Counted from the first letter of the stretch, positions 42,887 through 52,079 are shown. The stretch is 64,000 nucleotides of DNA from Wenyingzhuangia gilva (GCF_030519655.1 NZ_JAUMIT010000004.1:1-64000), one strand, 5' to 3'. A program made the numbers and translations. Notes: a model not told the origin generated them from the letters alone.

Positions 42887-43603
42887 TTATAAAATAGTGT
42901 AGGTTACACAGTGCCAAATAAATTCATACTCTTTGTTGTTGTATTTACCAGGAGCTTCCTCTTTGTAGGTAGTTTCTACAATATATTTGGTTTCCCATGG
43001 CAAATTAAAAATTACAAATCCATTTTCATCTGTGGTTAAAGTTTTTGTCCATAAATCGGCAACATAAACTTTTACTTCGTTTTTCGGCAATGCTTTGTTT
43101 TTGTATAGTACTTGTAGTTTTACTGTTCTTTTGCTTTCTGAAATATCTTTTACAGTAATACCCTCGTCATTTAAAGTAGCAGTAGCATTGTCTTTTTTAC
43201 CTATTTGTATTTTTGCAACGGAATGATAGTGTGTTTTAAAAATTCCAAAGTTGTATTGTGTATAATCAATAACATCAATATTATTGTTGTCTAAAATTAC
43301 TGTATAAGTTCCTTTGTTTTTTGGAGTAAATTCAGCAACAAAATAAGTGTCCTTTGCTACGGTTTTTAATGCCGTTTTATTTCCTTGAGCATCTATAGCC
43401 CATAAACTAAAGTTTTGAACTTTTTTAAAAGCATCTCCATTTGCTTCTTCAATTTCTCCATAAGTATATTCTCCAAAGAAAACTTTTACTTCTTGTGATT
43501 TTCCAACTTTTCCATTCGGATTGGTTTCTACCCACATATAATGTGCAAAACTTTGTAAGCTAGAAAAAATGACAATACTAAGCGTTAATATAAATTTGTT
43601 CAT
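42887..43603 (-). CDS. DUF4198-family periplasmic protein
   Basis: The 238-aa protein has a signal peptide (FILTLSIVIFSSLQSFAH, processing probably right before the mature N-terminal His) and Ig-like beta-rich repeats typical of DUF4198. The mature start H-Y-M-W can form a metal site; several family members occur with Ni, Co or Fe uptake genes. Here the gene follows the TonB siderophore receptor by 21 bases, so a role in metal or chelate binding at the receptor is plausible, not shown. Confidence 0.82.
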   Translation of the reverse strand: MNKFILTLSIVIFSSLQSFAHYMWVETNPNGKVGKSQEVKVFFGEYTYGEIEEANGDAFKKVQNFSLWAIDAQGNKTALKTVAKDTYFVAEFTPKNKGTYTVILDNNNIDVIDYTQYNFGIFKTHYHSVAKIQIGKKDNATATLNDEGITVKDISESKRTVKLQVLYKNKALPKNEVKVYVADLWTKTLTTDENGFVIFNLPWETKYIVETTYKEEAPGKYNNKEYEFIWHCVTYTIL

Positions 43604-43624
43604 GATGTTTGTTTTTTAATGTTT

Positions 43625-46018
43625 TTAGAAAGTATAAGAAACAGTGATTCTTCCGTTAATACCTGGTTCAGATTGCCAGTATAAATAGGTTCCGTAGTTA
43701 GAACCAGAATACAGATACTCATTTAAGAGATTGTTAATATTGGCCTGTACTTTTATTTTATCATTTTTCCATGAGATGGCTCCATCTAATCTAAAGTAAT
43801 CGGGCAAATCAGTTTGATTATTTGCTCCCCAAGCCCAAGAAGATCTATCTATTTGATATTGATATCCTAAAGAAGCTCCAAAACCATTTAGTTTAGAATT
43901 TTTAGAAAAATTGTAGTTTACCCATGCATTGGTTACATGTTTAGCATGTCCTGCTATTCTTTGCCCCACTTTAGTAGCATCTGTATCCTCAGTAATTTCT
44001 ACATTGGTGTTTGCATAATTTAGGATAACATTTAATTCAGGTGTAATTTGTCCTTGCATATCAAACTCTACCCCTTTAGATTGAATTTCTCCAAGTTGTA
44101 CTGAATATGGAAAAGACTCAGTATCATCTGCTGTACCAGGAATTCCATCAGGCCCATCGCCTGTTAAAGGATTATCATAATCTGTATTCGCTACATTTTG
44201 TTTGGTGATTTGATAAACCCCTAAAGAAGTTTTTAATTTTCCACCAAAAAATGTTTTTTTAACTCCTCCTTCAATATCTACTCCATCAACAGGGGTTAAT
44301 GGATCTCCGTTTGCTGTGATTCCATTTTGAGCAGTAAAAGCTTGATCGTACATAGCGTATGCTGTAAACGTAGGTAAAATGTCTACACTTAAACCAATTC
44401 TAGGAGTAAATTTGTTATCTATTTCATCCTTACCATTGGTAACCAATTCGGTGTATCTACCAGCTAAAGTCAATCTTGCTTTATCATTAAAAAATCCTAA
44501 TTCATCTTGTACATAATAAGATCTAACTAGATATCCATTATAAGGTTTTCCTCCATTTCTGTATTTTAAAGCAATAGATCTATCAAATACTGGAGCATCG
44601 GTATTTCCATATACAGGATTATAAATATTAAATGGTTGATTTTGGTCTATACTAACGGATTGATTAAAATCAGCCCAGTAATTTTTGTCAGTAAAATCAA
44701 ATCCACCTAATACTTTATGAACTATTTTTCCGGTATGAAATTGACCAGATAAATAAGTTTGGAAATATTTACCAACTGATAAGGCATCCCAAACACTAAT
44801 AGATCTACTTGCATCACCTGTATCAGTAATACTAGCCCAAGCAGAATTACCAACTTGATCGTACTTTAAGTAAGCAAGTTTTGTTTCAAAAGACCAGTTT
44901 TTAGAAATTTGATGTTTTAAGTTGGTGAACACTGTTAATTCCTGAATATTTGTAACAGGATAATTATTGTCCGTAAATTTAAAGTCTCTATCTAAACTTC
45001 CGTATCCATCTCCAACGGGTGCAAAAATATAAGCCGAACCAAGATAACTTTGAGCATCTTGTAAATTTAATTCAGTAGTAATAGAAGTTTTATCACTAAA
45101 ATTATAAGTTAGAGCAGGAGCAATACCGTATCTCTGTGTGTTTTCATTTCCTCTGTGGGTATCAGTAGTTTGGAACATTCCATTAAAACGATATAATAAT
45201 TTTCCATCCTCAGTTAATTTCCCCCCAAGGTCAATAGTTGTACGTAAATAATCAAAACTACCAGCAGATACAGATATATTAGCCACTTTGTTAGCTGTTG
45301 GTTTTTTAGTCACCACATTATAGAAACCACCGGGTTCTCCAGCAGACATCATAAATCCAGCAGGTCCTTTAACAAACTCAATTCTTTCAACGGTATTCAT
45401 ATCCTCTGACAATGGCCCCCAAGAATCTTGAAAATTAAAACCATTTCTAAATGCTGGTAATCTGAAACCACGCATATTAATACGTGCAAAATTTCCCCAG
45501 TGTTCAATCATGGTAACACCACTCACATTTCTAGTAACTCCGTCCATAATATTCGTGGTTTGTTGGTCTGCCAACAATTCACTACTTAGCACTTGTACGT
45601 TTTGAGCTAATTTTTGAATTGGTGTATTAATTCTTAATGAGTTTGAAGGAGCTTCAACAGTGTATTTATTTTGTTTATGACCTTCTAAAACAACTTCTTT
45701 TAGCTCTTCTTGATTTTCTATTAAGACAATAGCAGGAAGCGTTGTAGTTTCATTTGGATCTATAATTACTTTGGATGTATATTCTTTATAACCTAAAAAT
45801 TTTACACTTAAGATATATTCTCCCAATTTGATGTTTTCTATGCTAAACTGACCTTTCCCATCTGTAATAGTTTTATAGTTGGTATTGTTTAACTGAATAT
45901 TAGCATAAGAAATAGGATAACTATTTTTTGATATTATTTTACCAGATAACGATCCTGTTTGTGCATTTGCAAAAACACTTATCAATGTTACAAATGATAA
46001 GATGATTAATTTTTTCAT
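43625..46018 (-). CDS. TonB-dependent siderophore receptor
   Basis: The 797-aa outer-membrane receptor has a signal peptide (KKLIILSFVTLISVFANAQ), a carboxypeptidase-regulatory-like domain (~20-105), a plug (NSLRINTPIQKLAQNVQVLS to about 240, including ARINMRGFRLPAFRNGFNF) and a 22-strand barrel ending GRITVSYTF with the terminal aromatic. ERIEFVKGPAGFMMSAGEPG is the typical siderophore-receptor plug stretch. The ligand is unknown. It shares a minus-strand unit with the DUF4198 gene, and a PepSY reductase set lies downstream. Confidence 0.93.
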   Translation of the reverse strand: MKKLIILSFVTLISVFANAQTGSLSGKIISKNSYPISYANIQLNNTNYKTITDGKGQFSIENIKLGEYILSVKFLGYKEYTSKVIIDPNETTTLPAIVLIENQEELKEVVLEGHKQNKYTVEAPSNSLRINTPIQKLAQNVQVLSSELLADQQTTNIMDGVTRNVSGVTMIEHWGNFARINMRGFRLPAFRNGFNFQDSWGPLSEDMNTVERIEFVKGPAGFMMSAGEPGGFYNVVTKKPTANKVANISVSAGSFDYLRTTIDLGGKLTEDGKLLYRFNGMFQTTDTHRGNENTQRYGIAPALTYNFSDKTSITTELNLQDAQSYLGSAYIFAPVGDGYGSLDRDFKFTDNNYPVTNIQELTVFTNLKHQISKNWSFETKLAYLKYDQVGNSAWASITDTGDASRSISVWDALSVGKYFQTYLSGQFHTGKIVHKVLGGFDFTDKNYWADFNQSVSIDQNQPFNIYNPVYGNTDAPVFDRSIALKYRNGGKPYNGYLVRSYYVQDELGFFNDKARLTLAGRYTELVTNGKDEIDNKFTPRIGLSVDILPTFTAYAMYDQAFTAQNGITANGDPLTPVDGVDIEGGVKKTFFGGKLKTSLGVYQITKQNVANTDYDNPLTGDGPDGIPGTADDTESFPYSVQLGEIQSKGVEFDMQGQITPELNVILNYANTNVEITEDTDATKVGQRIAGHAKHVTNAWVNYNFSKNSKLNGFGASLGYQYQIDRSSWAWGANNQTDLPDYFRLDGAISWKNDKIKVQANINNLLNEYLYSGSNYGTYLYWQSEPGINGRITVSYTF

Positions 46019-46051
46019 TATAATTATTATTTAGATTTATTTAAAACAAGA

Positions 46052-46059
46052 CAAAAGTA
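46052..46059 (-). promoter_or_regulatory. Promoter -7 element of the siderophore receptor
   Basis: TACTTTTG on the minus strand fits TAnnTTTG, 33 bases before the ATG. The 46019-46200 divergent interval carries no obvious Fur-box-like palindrome, so iron control cannot be confirmed from sequence. Confidence 0.55.
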
Positions 46060-46200
46060 TAAACAATTTGTAGATCTATAAAACTTATCAAGACTTATTT
46101 TAAATAAACTTATATTAAAATAAAATTCACTTCAATCCACTACTTTTGGATGATGATTTGGAGAGTTCTTAAAATCATAAAAAACTAAAATAATTACCCC

Positions 46201-48753
46201 ATGAAAAAACTATGTACACTGATTTTGTTCTATTTAATTTCTAATTTTTCTTTTTCCCAAATCATTGGTAAAGTGACAGATAAAGAAAGTAAGGATGTTT
46301 TAGAATACGCAACAGCAACATTATATAATCAAAAAGGAGAAGTTGTTACAGGTGTTGTAACCAATCAACAAGGAATGTTTTTTATCGAAAATGTAAATTC
46401 AGGAACCTATTCTTTAGAAACTACATTTATTGGATATCAACCTAAAAAAGTTGAAAACATTAGAGTTGATAAAAAAAATGCTTTTATAGATTTAGGAACA
46501 TTGGTATTATCAATAGCAAGTAGCCAATTAGATGCTGTTGTTATTAAAGGACAAGCAGCAACTGTATCTCATAAAATAGATAGACAAGTTTTTGAAACTA
46601 GTAAATTTCAGACTAGCCAAGGAGGTAGCGCAGTAGATGTAGTTAAAAATTTACCATCGGTAACCGTAAATGGTGAGGGAGCTATTAGTGTAAGAGGTAG
46701 TAATAGTTTTGCTGTTTTATTAAATGGAAAACCAACCCAAGGTGATGCGGCCTCTATTTTAGCACAACTTCCTGCAAATGCTTTAGAAAAAGTTGAATTG
46801 ATTACGGCTCCATCTGCCAAATACGATCCAGAAGGAACAGCAGGTATTTTAAACATCATTACCAAAAAAGGAGCAACCAATGGAGACTATGCTCAAGTAA
46901 ATGTTCGTGGTGGTTTTCCTCCCATTCAAGATTATAATACCAAGGAATATCCTCAACGTTATGGAATTGATGCAACCTACAATACCAGAACCGATGATTG
47001 GAACTTTTCTGTTGGAGCTAGTTACCAACGTAATGATATTTCTGGTAGAAGAGAAGGAGGATTGGATATTGTGAATACTACTAATGATACTCATAGATTT
47101 TTACCTTCTGATGGAGAACGTAGTTTTGATGAGGTAAGCTATAACGGTAGATTTACAGTTGATTATACACCAAACGATGCTGATGAATTTTCATTAGGAA
47201 TGTATGCAGGAAAAAGACAAAAAGATAGATTGGCAGATATTTTTTATAATAATTATACAGTGTCTCCAATTGGAAGTGGAACTATAGAAAATGAATTTTC
47301 TTATTATAATCACAACTTAAGAACTCGTAAAGGAGATTTTGCTTTGGCAAGTTTTGATTATGCCCATAAGTTTTCAGATAAATCTAAATTATCGACTTCT
47401 GTTTTATATGAGTATACTTTTTTAGGTGGCCCAACAGAAAATGATAATGTTGAGGGAACCGATTTGTCAGATGATTATTTAACAGATGATAGTATTAAAA
47501 TATATCAGCAAGAAAAAAACACCAATGACAATCCACTAAATGGTATTCGTTTTAACTTAGATTATCAATGGAAACCTATGAGTTTAGGAACCTTAGAAAC
47601 AGGCTATCAATTTAGACATCTAGACCATAAAGGAGATTTTGATTATCAACGTAAAAATGTAAGTCAAGGAGAAACAGATTTTAGTCAAGTACCTGAATTC
47701 TCTAGTAATATTGAACTAAAAAGAATTATACATGCTGCTTATGCTCAAGTAACAGGAACAAAAGAAAAGTGGAATTATAATGCAGGGATTAGAGCAGAAT
47801 TAATGAATAGAGAGTATAAAGAAAAGTTGGTTTCTGAACCCAATCAAAATACATATCAGTTTGATTATTTTAAATTGTTTCCATCAGCATCTTTACAATA
47901 CAAAGTTGATGATAAAACCAATATTAAAGCAGCTTATAGTAAGAGGGTAGATAGAACTACTACATTTAAAATGAATAGTTTTGCAGAGCGAGAACACTCA
48001 GAAGTTTATGAACAAGGGGATAACAAATTAAAACCAGAATTTATTGATTTGGTTGAATTAGGAGTCTACAAAAAGTTTAAAGGAGGAAACTCAATGTTTG
48101 CAACAGCTTATTTTAGACATACTAAAAATGTAATTAATAGAGTAAATGCATTGGCTTATGAATCTAACGGAGTAGTGATTGACAGTATTTTAAATAGAGT
48201 GTATTCTAATGTAGGAAAAAGTAACGCTATTGGACTAGAAATAGGAGCAACCATAAAACCTTCAAAAAAATGGACAAATTTTATTGGAGCAAATATTTAT
48301 AATTATGCTATTGATGGAGTGATGAGTTTTAATCATAGAGATGGTATTAGAAGATTATACAATATAGATAGTAAGGCTACTATTTATTCCTTTAATGTAA
48401 ACTCTACTTATTCATTTTGGAAAAACGCATCACTACAATTTACCTTAAACTATATTTCTGATAGAAATACAGCGATGGGACAAGATTCTAGGTTTTACAC
48501 ACCAAATTTAACTTTTAGAAAAACGTTTTGGAATGATAATTTAACAGCCACCTTACAATGGCAAAATATAGATATGGGACTGTTAAATAGTAATGAGCAA
48601 AGAATTACTACTTCTAGACCTGGTGAGTTTTATACCACCACTAATTATGTGTATGAGGTAGATGTAGTGTCTTTAAACTTAACTTATACTTTTAACAAAC
48701 TAAGAAACAAATCTAAGTTTATTGAAAGTGAATTTGGAAAACGAGAATTCTAA
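46201..48753 (+). CDS. TonB-dependent receptor-like outer-membrane beta-barrel protein
   Basis: The 850-aa protein starts with a signal peptide (LCTLILFYLISNFSFSQ), then a carboxypeptidase-regulatory-like domain (GKVTDKESKDVLEYATATLY to ~115), a plug-like domain (ISVRGSNSFAVLLNGKPTQG, LEKVELITAPSAKYDPEGTA) and a barrel of the OMP_b-brl_3 type. Such proteins differ from siderophore receptors and often have unknown ligands. It faces the siderophore receptor divergently across 182 bases, so joint control is possible. It is a single-gene unit with a terminator shared with the convergent gene. Confidence 0.9.
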   Translation: MKKLCTLILFYLISNFSFSQIIGKVTDKESKDVLEYATATLYNQKGEVVTGVVTNQQGMFFIENVNSGTYSLETTFIGYQPKKVENIRVDKKNAFIDLGTLVLSIASSQLDAVVIKGQAATVSHKIDRQVFETSKFQTSQGGSAVDVVKNLPSVTVNGEGAISVRGSNSFAVLLNGKPTQGDAASILAQLPANALEKVELITAPSAKYDPEGTAGILNIITKKGATNGDYAQVNVRGGFPPIQDYNTKEYPQRYGIDATYNTRTDDWNFSVGASYQRNDISGRREGGLDIVNTTNDTHRFLPSDGERSFDEVSYNGRFTVDYTPNDADEFSLGMYAGKRQKDRLADIFYNNYTVSPIGSGTIENEFSYYNHNLRTRKGDFALASFDYAHKFSDKSKLSTSVLYEYTFLGGPTENDNVEGTDLSDDYLTDDSIKIYQQEKNTNDNPLNGIRFNLDYQWKPMSLGTLETGYQFRHLDHKGDFDYQRKNVSQGETDFSQVPEFSSNIELKRIIHAAYAQVTGTKEKWNYNAGIRAELMNREYKEKLVSEPNQNTYQFDYFKLFPSASLQYKVDDKTNIKAAYSKRVDRTTTFKMNSFAEREHSEVYEQGDNKLKPEFIDLVELGVYKKFKGGNSMFATAYFRHTKNVINRVNALAYESNGVVIDSILNRVYSNVGKSNAIGLEIGATIKPSKKWTNFIGANIYNYAIDGVMSFNHRDGIRRLYNIDSKATIYSFNVNSTYSFWKNASLQFTLNYISDRNTAMGQDSRFYTPNLTFRKTFWNDNLTATLQWQNIDMGLLNSNEQRITTSRPGEFYTTTNYVYEVDVVSLNLTYTFNKLRNKSKFIESEFGKREF

Positions 48754-48770
48754 TCACTCAACAAAATAAA

Positions 48771-48806
48771 AAAGGCGAATCTTATTTAAGATTCGCCTTT
48801 TTTATT
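48771..48806. terminator. Bidirectional terminator
   Basis: A 12-14-bp perfect stem (48771-48784 with 48787-48800) with A-run and T-run flanks lies between the convergent receptor gene and the 142-aa membrane gene. Confidence 0.85.
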
Positions 48807-48815
48807 TTATCTATT

Positions 48816-49244
48816 TTAAAAGATTCCTTGGTTTTTAAGAACCTTTTTTATTTTCATTCTTAGTGTAATCATACGCCCTACAATAATACCAGCAGAAAAC
48901 CACATTACATAAGTTGATAATTGATGACCTGCCAACCAATGAGAAAAAAAATGCTTTTTAAAAACGACAATTAAGATGTAAAAGATTAGAATTAAGATTC
49001 CAAAAACATCCATTTTGGAAACTGCTTGTCCTACTTCTTCATTCCAAACAATACGATGCATTCTCCCAATAAAAAAACCAAGCCCCATACCTCCTAAAAA
49101 GTATAAAATACATTTATAGACTGGGAGTTCCCAGGCATAAATATCATAAAAACCAATGGCACTCATCCCTAAAAAAATAAAAGTCAAAATACGTAGTCTA
49201 TAAATAAGTTTACGTTGTAAATATTTTTTCTTTTCTTTTTTCAT
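48816..49244 (-). CDS. Conserved membrane protein of unknown function (142 aa)
   Basis: I recognise no family. The protein starts with a very basic stretch (KKEKKKYLQRKLIYRLR), then has four predicted helices: ILTFIFLGMSAIGFYDI, CILYFLGGMGLGFFIG, VFGILILIFYILIVVF and YVMWFSAGIIVGRMI. The repeat GxxxGxFIGRM / AGIIVGRMI suggests an internal duplication of two helix pairs, each ending in Gly-Arg-Met. It follows the antiporter gene by 27 bases on the same strand and may be co-transcribed. Confidence 0.72.
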   Translation of the reverse strand: MKKEKKKYLQRKLIYRLRILTFIFLGMSAIGFYDIYAWELPVYKCILYFLGGMGLGFFIGRMHRIVWNEEVGQAVSKMDVFGILILIFYILIVVFKKHFFSHWLAGHQLSTYVMWFSAGIIVGRMITLRMKIKKVLKNQGIF

Positions 49245-49271
49245 TCTTTAATTTAACATCAAAGATAGTGT

Positions 49272-50216
49272 TTATGAAAAAACAGTAAAATAAATAAAGG
49301 CAGCATAAGTAGCTAGTAAAACAATCCCTTCTTTAAATCCAAATTTTAACTTGGTAGGAATAAAGCACAAAGGAAAAACCAATAAAGCCACACCTAGCAT
49401 CCAATAAATATCATTGGTTATAATGTTTAAATCTCCCACTTTTACTGGAGTAATCATTGAGGTAATTCCTAATACTGCTAAAATATTAAAAATGTTAGAT
49501 CCTATTAAGTTTCCTAAAGAAATAGCTTTTTCTTTTTTAATGATGGCAATAATAGAGGCTGCAAGTTCTGGAATACTAGTTCCTACAGAAACAATGGTTA
49601 CGCCTATAATACGTTCACTTATTCCTAAAGCCTCAGCAAAACCAACAGCTCCTTTTATTAATAATTCTGAACCACCCCATAATCCAATACCACCAATGAA
49701 TAATAAAAACAATGTTTTTATTAGAGGTGTTTCATCATTTTGTATATCTAATTCTTCATCCGTAATGGTTGTTTTACTTTGTAAGCGTAGCAAATAATAT
49801 AGGAAAGCTATGAGTATTAAAAATAAGACGGTTCCTTCAGTTCTGTCTAAAATCAAATCATAACCAATAAATAAATAAAGTAGCACAGATGCAACCATCA
49901 TCATAGGCCAGTCAATGGTGTAAAAAGATTTTCCAACATCAATGGTTCCTAAACATATAGTAACTCCTAAAACCAAAGCTAAATTGGCTATGTTAGATCC
50001 TATTACATTTCCTAGGGCTAAATCTGGAAATCCATCTAAAGCAGACTTAATACTTACAATCAATTCGGGAGCTGAGGTAGCAAATGAAACGACCGTCATT
50101 CCTATCACTATTTTGGAAATATTTAATTTTAAGGAGATGTTTACAGAGGCTTTTAAAAGCCAGTCTCCACCCAAAATTAGTAGAACCAAACCGATAATAA
50201 TGTAAAGTATGTTCAT
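49272..50216 (-). CDS. Ca2+/Na+ antiporter (CaCA family, YrbG-like)
   Basis: The 314-aa membrane protein has ten hydrophobic segments in two inverted halves. Each half carries the alpha-repeat ion site: SFATSAPELIVSIKSAL with GNVIGSNIANLALVLG, and SVGTSIPELAASIIAII with GNLIGSNIFNILAVLG. The acidic residues of the PEL motifs bind Ca2+. It would exchange cytosolic Ca2+ for Na+ or H+ across the inner membrane. Length and motifs are normal. Confidence 0.93.
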   Translation of the reverse strand: MNILYIIIGLVLLILGGDWLLKASVNISLKLNISKIVIGMTVVSFATSAPELIVSIKSALDGFPDLALGNVIGSNIANLALVLGVTICLGTIDVGKSFYTIDWPMMMVASVLLYLFIGYDLILDRTEGTVLFLILIAFLYYLLRLQSKTTITDEELDIQNDETPLIKTLFLLFIGGIGLWGGSELLIKGAVGFAEALGISERIIGVTIVSVGTSIPELAASIIAIIKKEKAISLGNLIGSNIFNILAVLGITSMITPVKVGDLNIITNDIYWMLGVALLVFPLCFIPTKLKFGFKEGIVLLATYAAFIYFTVFS

Positions 50217-50258
50217 TTTTTATTAATTTAGTGCGAATATACTTTTAATTTATATGCC

Positions 50259-50408
50259 ATGAAAAAAAGAATCTTTAGATCTTTAGCTAAATGTAACAAA
50301 GTATTATTGCCCTCTTATGGACGTAAACAATTGGATATTAGTAGAGCATCTAAAACACAATTATTATTAATAGGTTGGAGAGCTTTTGTGACTAAAAATT
50401 CTCTATAA
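50259..50408 (+). CDS. Small conserved basic protein (49 aa), often mis-named SsrA-binding
   Basis: The ORF reads ATG to TAA in 50 codons, giving a basic protein with MKKRIFRSLAKCNKVLLPSY at the start, then RKQLDISRASKTQLLLIG and WRAFVTKNSL. I recognise this as the small flavobacterial protein often labelled SsrA-binding in databases; it lacks the SmpB OB fold, so that name is not supported by its sequence. It probably forms two helices. It lies between the antiporter gene and tRNA-Arg with its own upstream AT-rich start. No function is known to me. Confidence 0.72.
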   Translation: MKKRIFRSLAKCNKVLLPSYGRKQLDISRASKTQLLLIGWRAFVTKNSL

Positions 50409-50423
50409 AAAGTTTATATTTAT

Positions 50424-50454
50424 TTTGCGACATTGTAATAAAGCACTATATTTG
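50424..50454 (+). promoter_or_regulatory. Promoter of tRNA-Arg
   Basis: TTTG (50424-50427) and TATATTTG (50447-50454) are 19 bases apart, the best-matched full promoter in the window. Transcription would begin near 50460, a few bases before the tRNA. Confidence 0.8.
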
Positions 50455-50465
50455 CATCCGCAATC

Positions 50466-50539
50466 GGCCTCGTAGCATAACTGAATAGTGCACTTGATTA
50501 CGGCTCAAGAGGTTGGAGGTTTGAATCCTCCCGAGGTCA
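50466..50539 (+). tRNA. trnR: tRNA-Arg (anticodon ACG)
   Basis: The 74-base cloverleaf is complete. The acceptor stem GGCCTCG pairs with CGAGGTC (one G-T). The D stem is GCAT/GTGC. The anticodon stem CTTGA/TCAAG encloses the loop TTACGGC, giving anticodon ACG (read as ICG after deamination), for Arg CGN codons. The T arm is GGAGG/CCTCC. The CCA end is not encoded; A73 is the discriminator. Confidence 0.95.
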
Positions 50540-50542
50540 CAA

Positions 50543-50577
50543 AAAACTCATCATATTAATTTATGATGAGTTTTTTT
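50543..50577 (+). terminator. Terminator after tRNA-Arg
   Basis: A 13-bp perfect stem (50543-50555 with 50562-50574) and a seven-T run directly after the tRNA. The unit is a single-tRNA transcript. Confidence 0.88.
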
Positions 50578-50620
50578 ATGTATTTAGATGTATAAGATTT
50601 ATGAATATTATTATAAATAA

Positions 50621-50648
50621 AAAAGGAAGCTACTTATAGCTTCCTTTT
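50621..50648 (-). terminator. Terminator of the prmA-clpS set
   Basis: A 12-bp perfect stem (50621-50632 with 50637-50648), four-base loop and A/T flanks lie 3 bases from the stop of the 90-aa gene and end the minus-strand transcript. Confidence 0.83.
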
Positions 50649-50651
50649 TTG

Positions 50652-50924
50652 TTAATTATAATCTAAATATTGTTGTACCACTTTTCGATGATCATTATCG
50701 TCAAGTTTAAAGTCTTCAATTAATGTATTTAATCCATTAGGCTTTTGTTTTCCAATGTCCTCCTTGGAATCGTAGCTAGTAAAATGTACGTTGTAAAGTT
50801 CCTCTTTTTTTTCTAGTACAAGATATAAGTCATCTTTAATCCAAGCATAGGCAATGGTATCAAAAAAAGAAGAAAGGTCTTTACTGAAATCTGAAAAGTT
50901 GTAATAGTCTAAAAACTGTTCCAT
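50652..50924 (-). CDS. Small acidic protein of unknown function (90 aa)
   Basis: I do not recognise this family. The protein is acidic and aromatic-rich (EQFLDYYNFSDFSKDLSSFF), with a beta-hairpin-like middle (AWIKDDLYLVLEKKEELYNV) and a charged C-terminal helix (DDNDHRKVVQQYLDYN). No signal or membrane segment is seen. It follows clpS after one base on the same strand, so it is probably co-translated and may act near proteolysis; this is context only. Confidence 0.68.
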   Translation of the reverse strand: MEQFLDYYNFSDFSKDLSSFFDTIAYAWIKDDLYLVLEKKEELYNVHFTSYDSKEDIGKQKPNGLNTLIEDFKLDDNDHRKVVQQYLDYN

Positions 50925-50925
50925 A

Positions 50926-51201
50926 TTATTGTATTTCAGCAGACAATCCTAATTCTAATAGTTTAGAACATTTAGGTTTTAATTCTTCATAACTTCCTGT
51001 TTTTACAGCGCATTTTCCTTTGTAATGAACCAGCATGGTACATTGCTCAGCTTGAATTAGATCATGCTCACAAACGTTTATCAAAGCATCTATTACATAG
51101 TCAAATGTGTTTATATCATCGTTGTATAAAACAATTTCATAGTCCTTAATCAGTTGTTCAAGGACATCTATACTTTCTGATTTTTTTTCTATAGTACTCA
51201 T
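50926..51201 (-). CDS. clpS: ATP-dependent Clp protease adaptor ClpS
   Basis: Delivers N-degron substrates to ClpAP or ClpCP. The 91-aa protein has the ClpS signature: an unstructured N-terminus, the YEIVLYNDDINTFDYVIDAL fold with the acidic N-degron pocket, then QAEQCTMLVHYKGKCAVKTG. ATG 51201 was chosen as start; the frame extends two codons to a TTG at 51207. It lies between prmA and a small unknown gene. Confidence 0.93.
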   Translation of the reverse strand: MSTIEKKSESIDVLEQLIKDYEIVLYNDDINTFDYVIDALINVCEHDLIQAEQCTMLVHYKGKCAVKTGSYEELKPKCSKLLELGLSAEIQ

Positions 51202-51221
51202 AATCAAAGTAAAAATAAGAA

Positions 51222-52049
51222 TTATTTATCTAATTGTAAACCAACCCAGTTATTTTTAGTATAAGTTTTTTGAATGGTCAACCCTAAATCTTTGGTTTTT
51301 TCTTCAAGAAATGGAATGTCTTGTGTGTAAAATCCGCTTAATAACAATTTACCACCTTTATTTAAACATTTATTATAAGTTTCCATATCGTTTAACAGAA
51401 TGTTTCTATTGATATTGGCAATAATCACATCGTATTTTTGATCTACCAACATAGAAGCATCTCCTTGGTAAGCTGTAATATGTTTACAGTTGTTTTTAAT
51501 CACATTTTCTTCAGTATTGATAAAACACCACTCATCAATATCAATAGCATCAATAGGATGTGCTCCTTTCATTTCAGCAAAAATGGCTAAAATTCCAGTT
51601 CCTGTTCCCATATCTAAAACACTCTTATCTGCTAGATCTAATTCTAACAAATGTTTGATCATTAAATGAGTAGTTTCATGATGACCTGTACCAAAACTCA
51701 TTTTTGGTTCTATCACGATTTCATACTCCATTTCTGTTTTTTCATGAAAAGGAGCAATGACACTTACTTTATTATCTACATGAATTGGTTCAAAATTCTT
51801 TTCCCATTCCAAGTTCCAGTTAACTTGTTCAATTTCTTTATAAGTATAAGAAATGTTAAACTCCTCAGATTGTAAAGCAAAAACATCGTCTAAAATATCT
51901 TCGTTCCAATCTTGTGTCTGAATGTAAGCTTCTAAACCTGTAGTTGTTTCTTCAAAACTTTCAAAACCTAATTCACCCAATTCAGCAATTAAAATTTCAG
52001 TAGCGGGTTGTAGTGGTGTAATGGTAAAAGTGTAACCTGTGTAATTCAT
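51222..52049 (-). CDS. prmA: Ribosomal protein L11 methyltransferase (PrmA)
   Basis: Methylates several amino groups of ribosomal protein L11 using S-adenosylmethionine. The 275-aa protein has the N-terminal substrate-recognition domain (~1-60) and the class I methyltransferase: IEPKMSFGTGHHETTHLM, the SAM loop VLDMGTGTGILAIFAEMKGA and the catalytic IIANINRNILL. It is the first gene of a minus-strand set with clpS and a small unknown gene. A promoter lies 23 bases upstream. Confidence 0.95.
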   Translation of the reverse strand: MNYTGYTFTITPLQPATEILIAELGELGFESFEETTTGLEAYIQTQDWNEDILDDVFALQSEEFNISYTYKEIEQVNWNLEWEKNFEPIHVDNKVSVIAPFHEKTEMEYEIVIEPKMSFGTGHHETTHLMIKHLLELDLADKSVLDMGTGTGILAIFAEMKGAHPIDAIDIDEWCFINTEENVIKNNCKHITAYQGDASMLVDQKYDVIIANINRNILLNDMETYNKCLNKGGKLLLSGFYTQDIPFLEEKTKDLGLTIQKTYTKNNWVGLQLDK

Positions 52050-52071
52050 TTGTATATGATATTTCTGGATA

Positions 52072-52079
52072 CAAAAATA
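52072..52079 (-). promoter_or_regulatory. Promoter -7 element of prmA, overlapping the tpiA terminator
   Basis: TATTTTTG on the minus strand fits TAnnTTTG, 23 bases before the prmA ATG. It shares bases 52075-52079 with the terminator's exit arm, another terminator-promoter overlap. Confidence 0.5.

Noticed and set aside
50424-50540. tRNA gene as an integration (att) site for a mobile island
   Set aside because: No integrase, no repeat of the tRNA 3' end and no compositional change were seen nearby.
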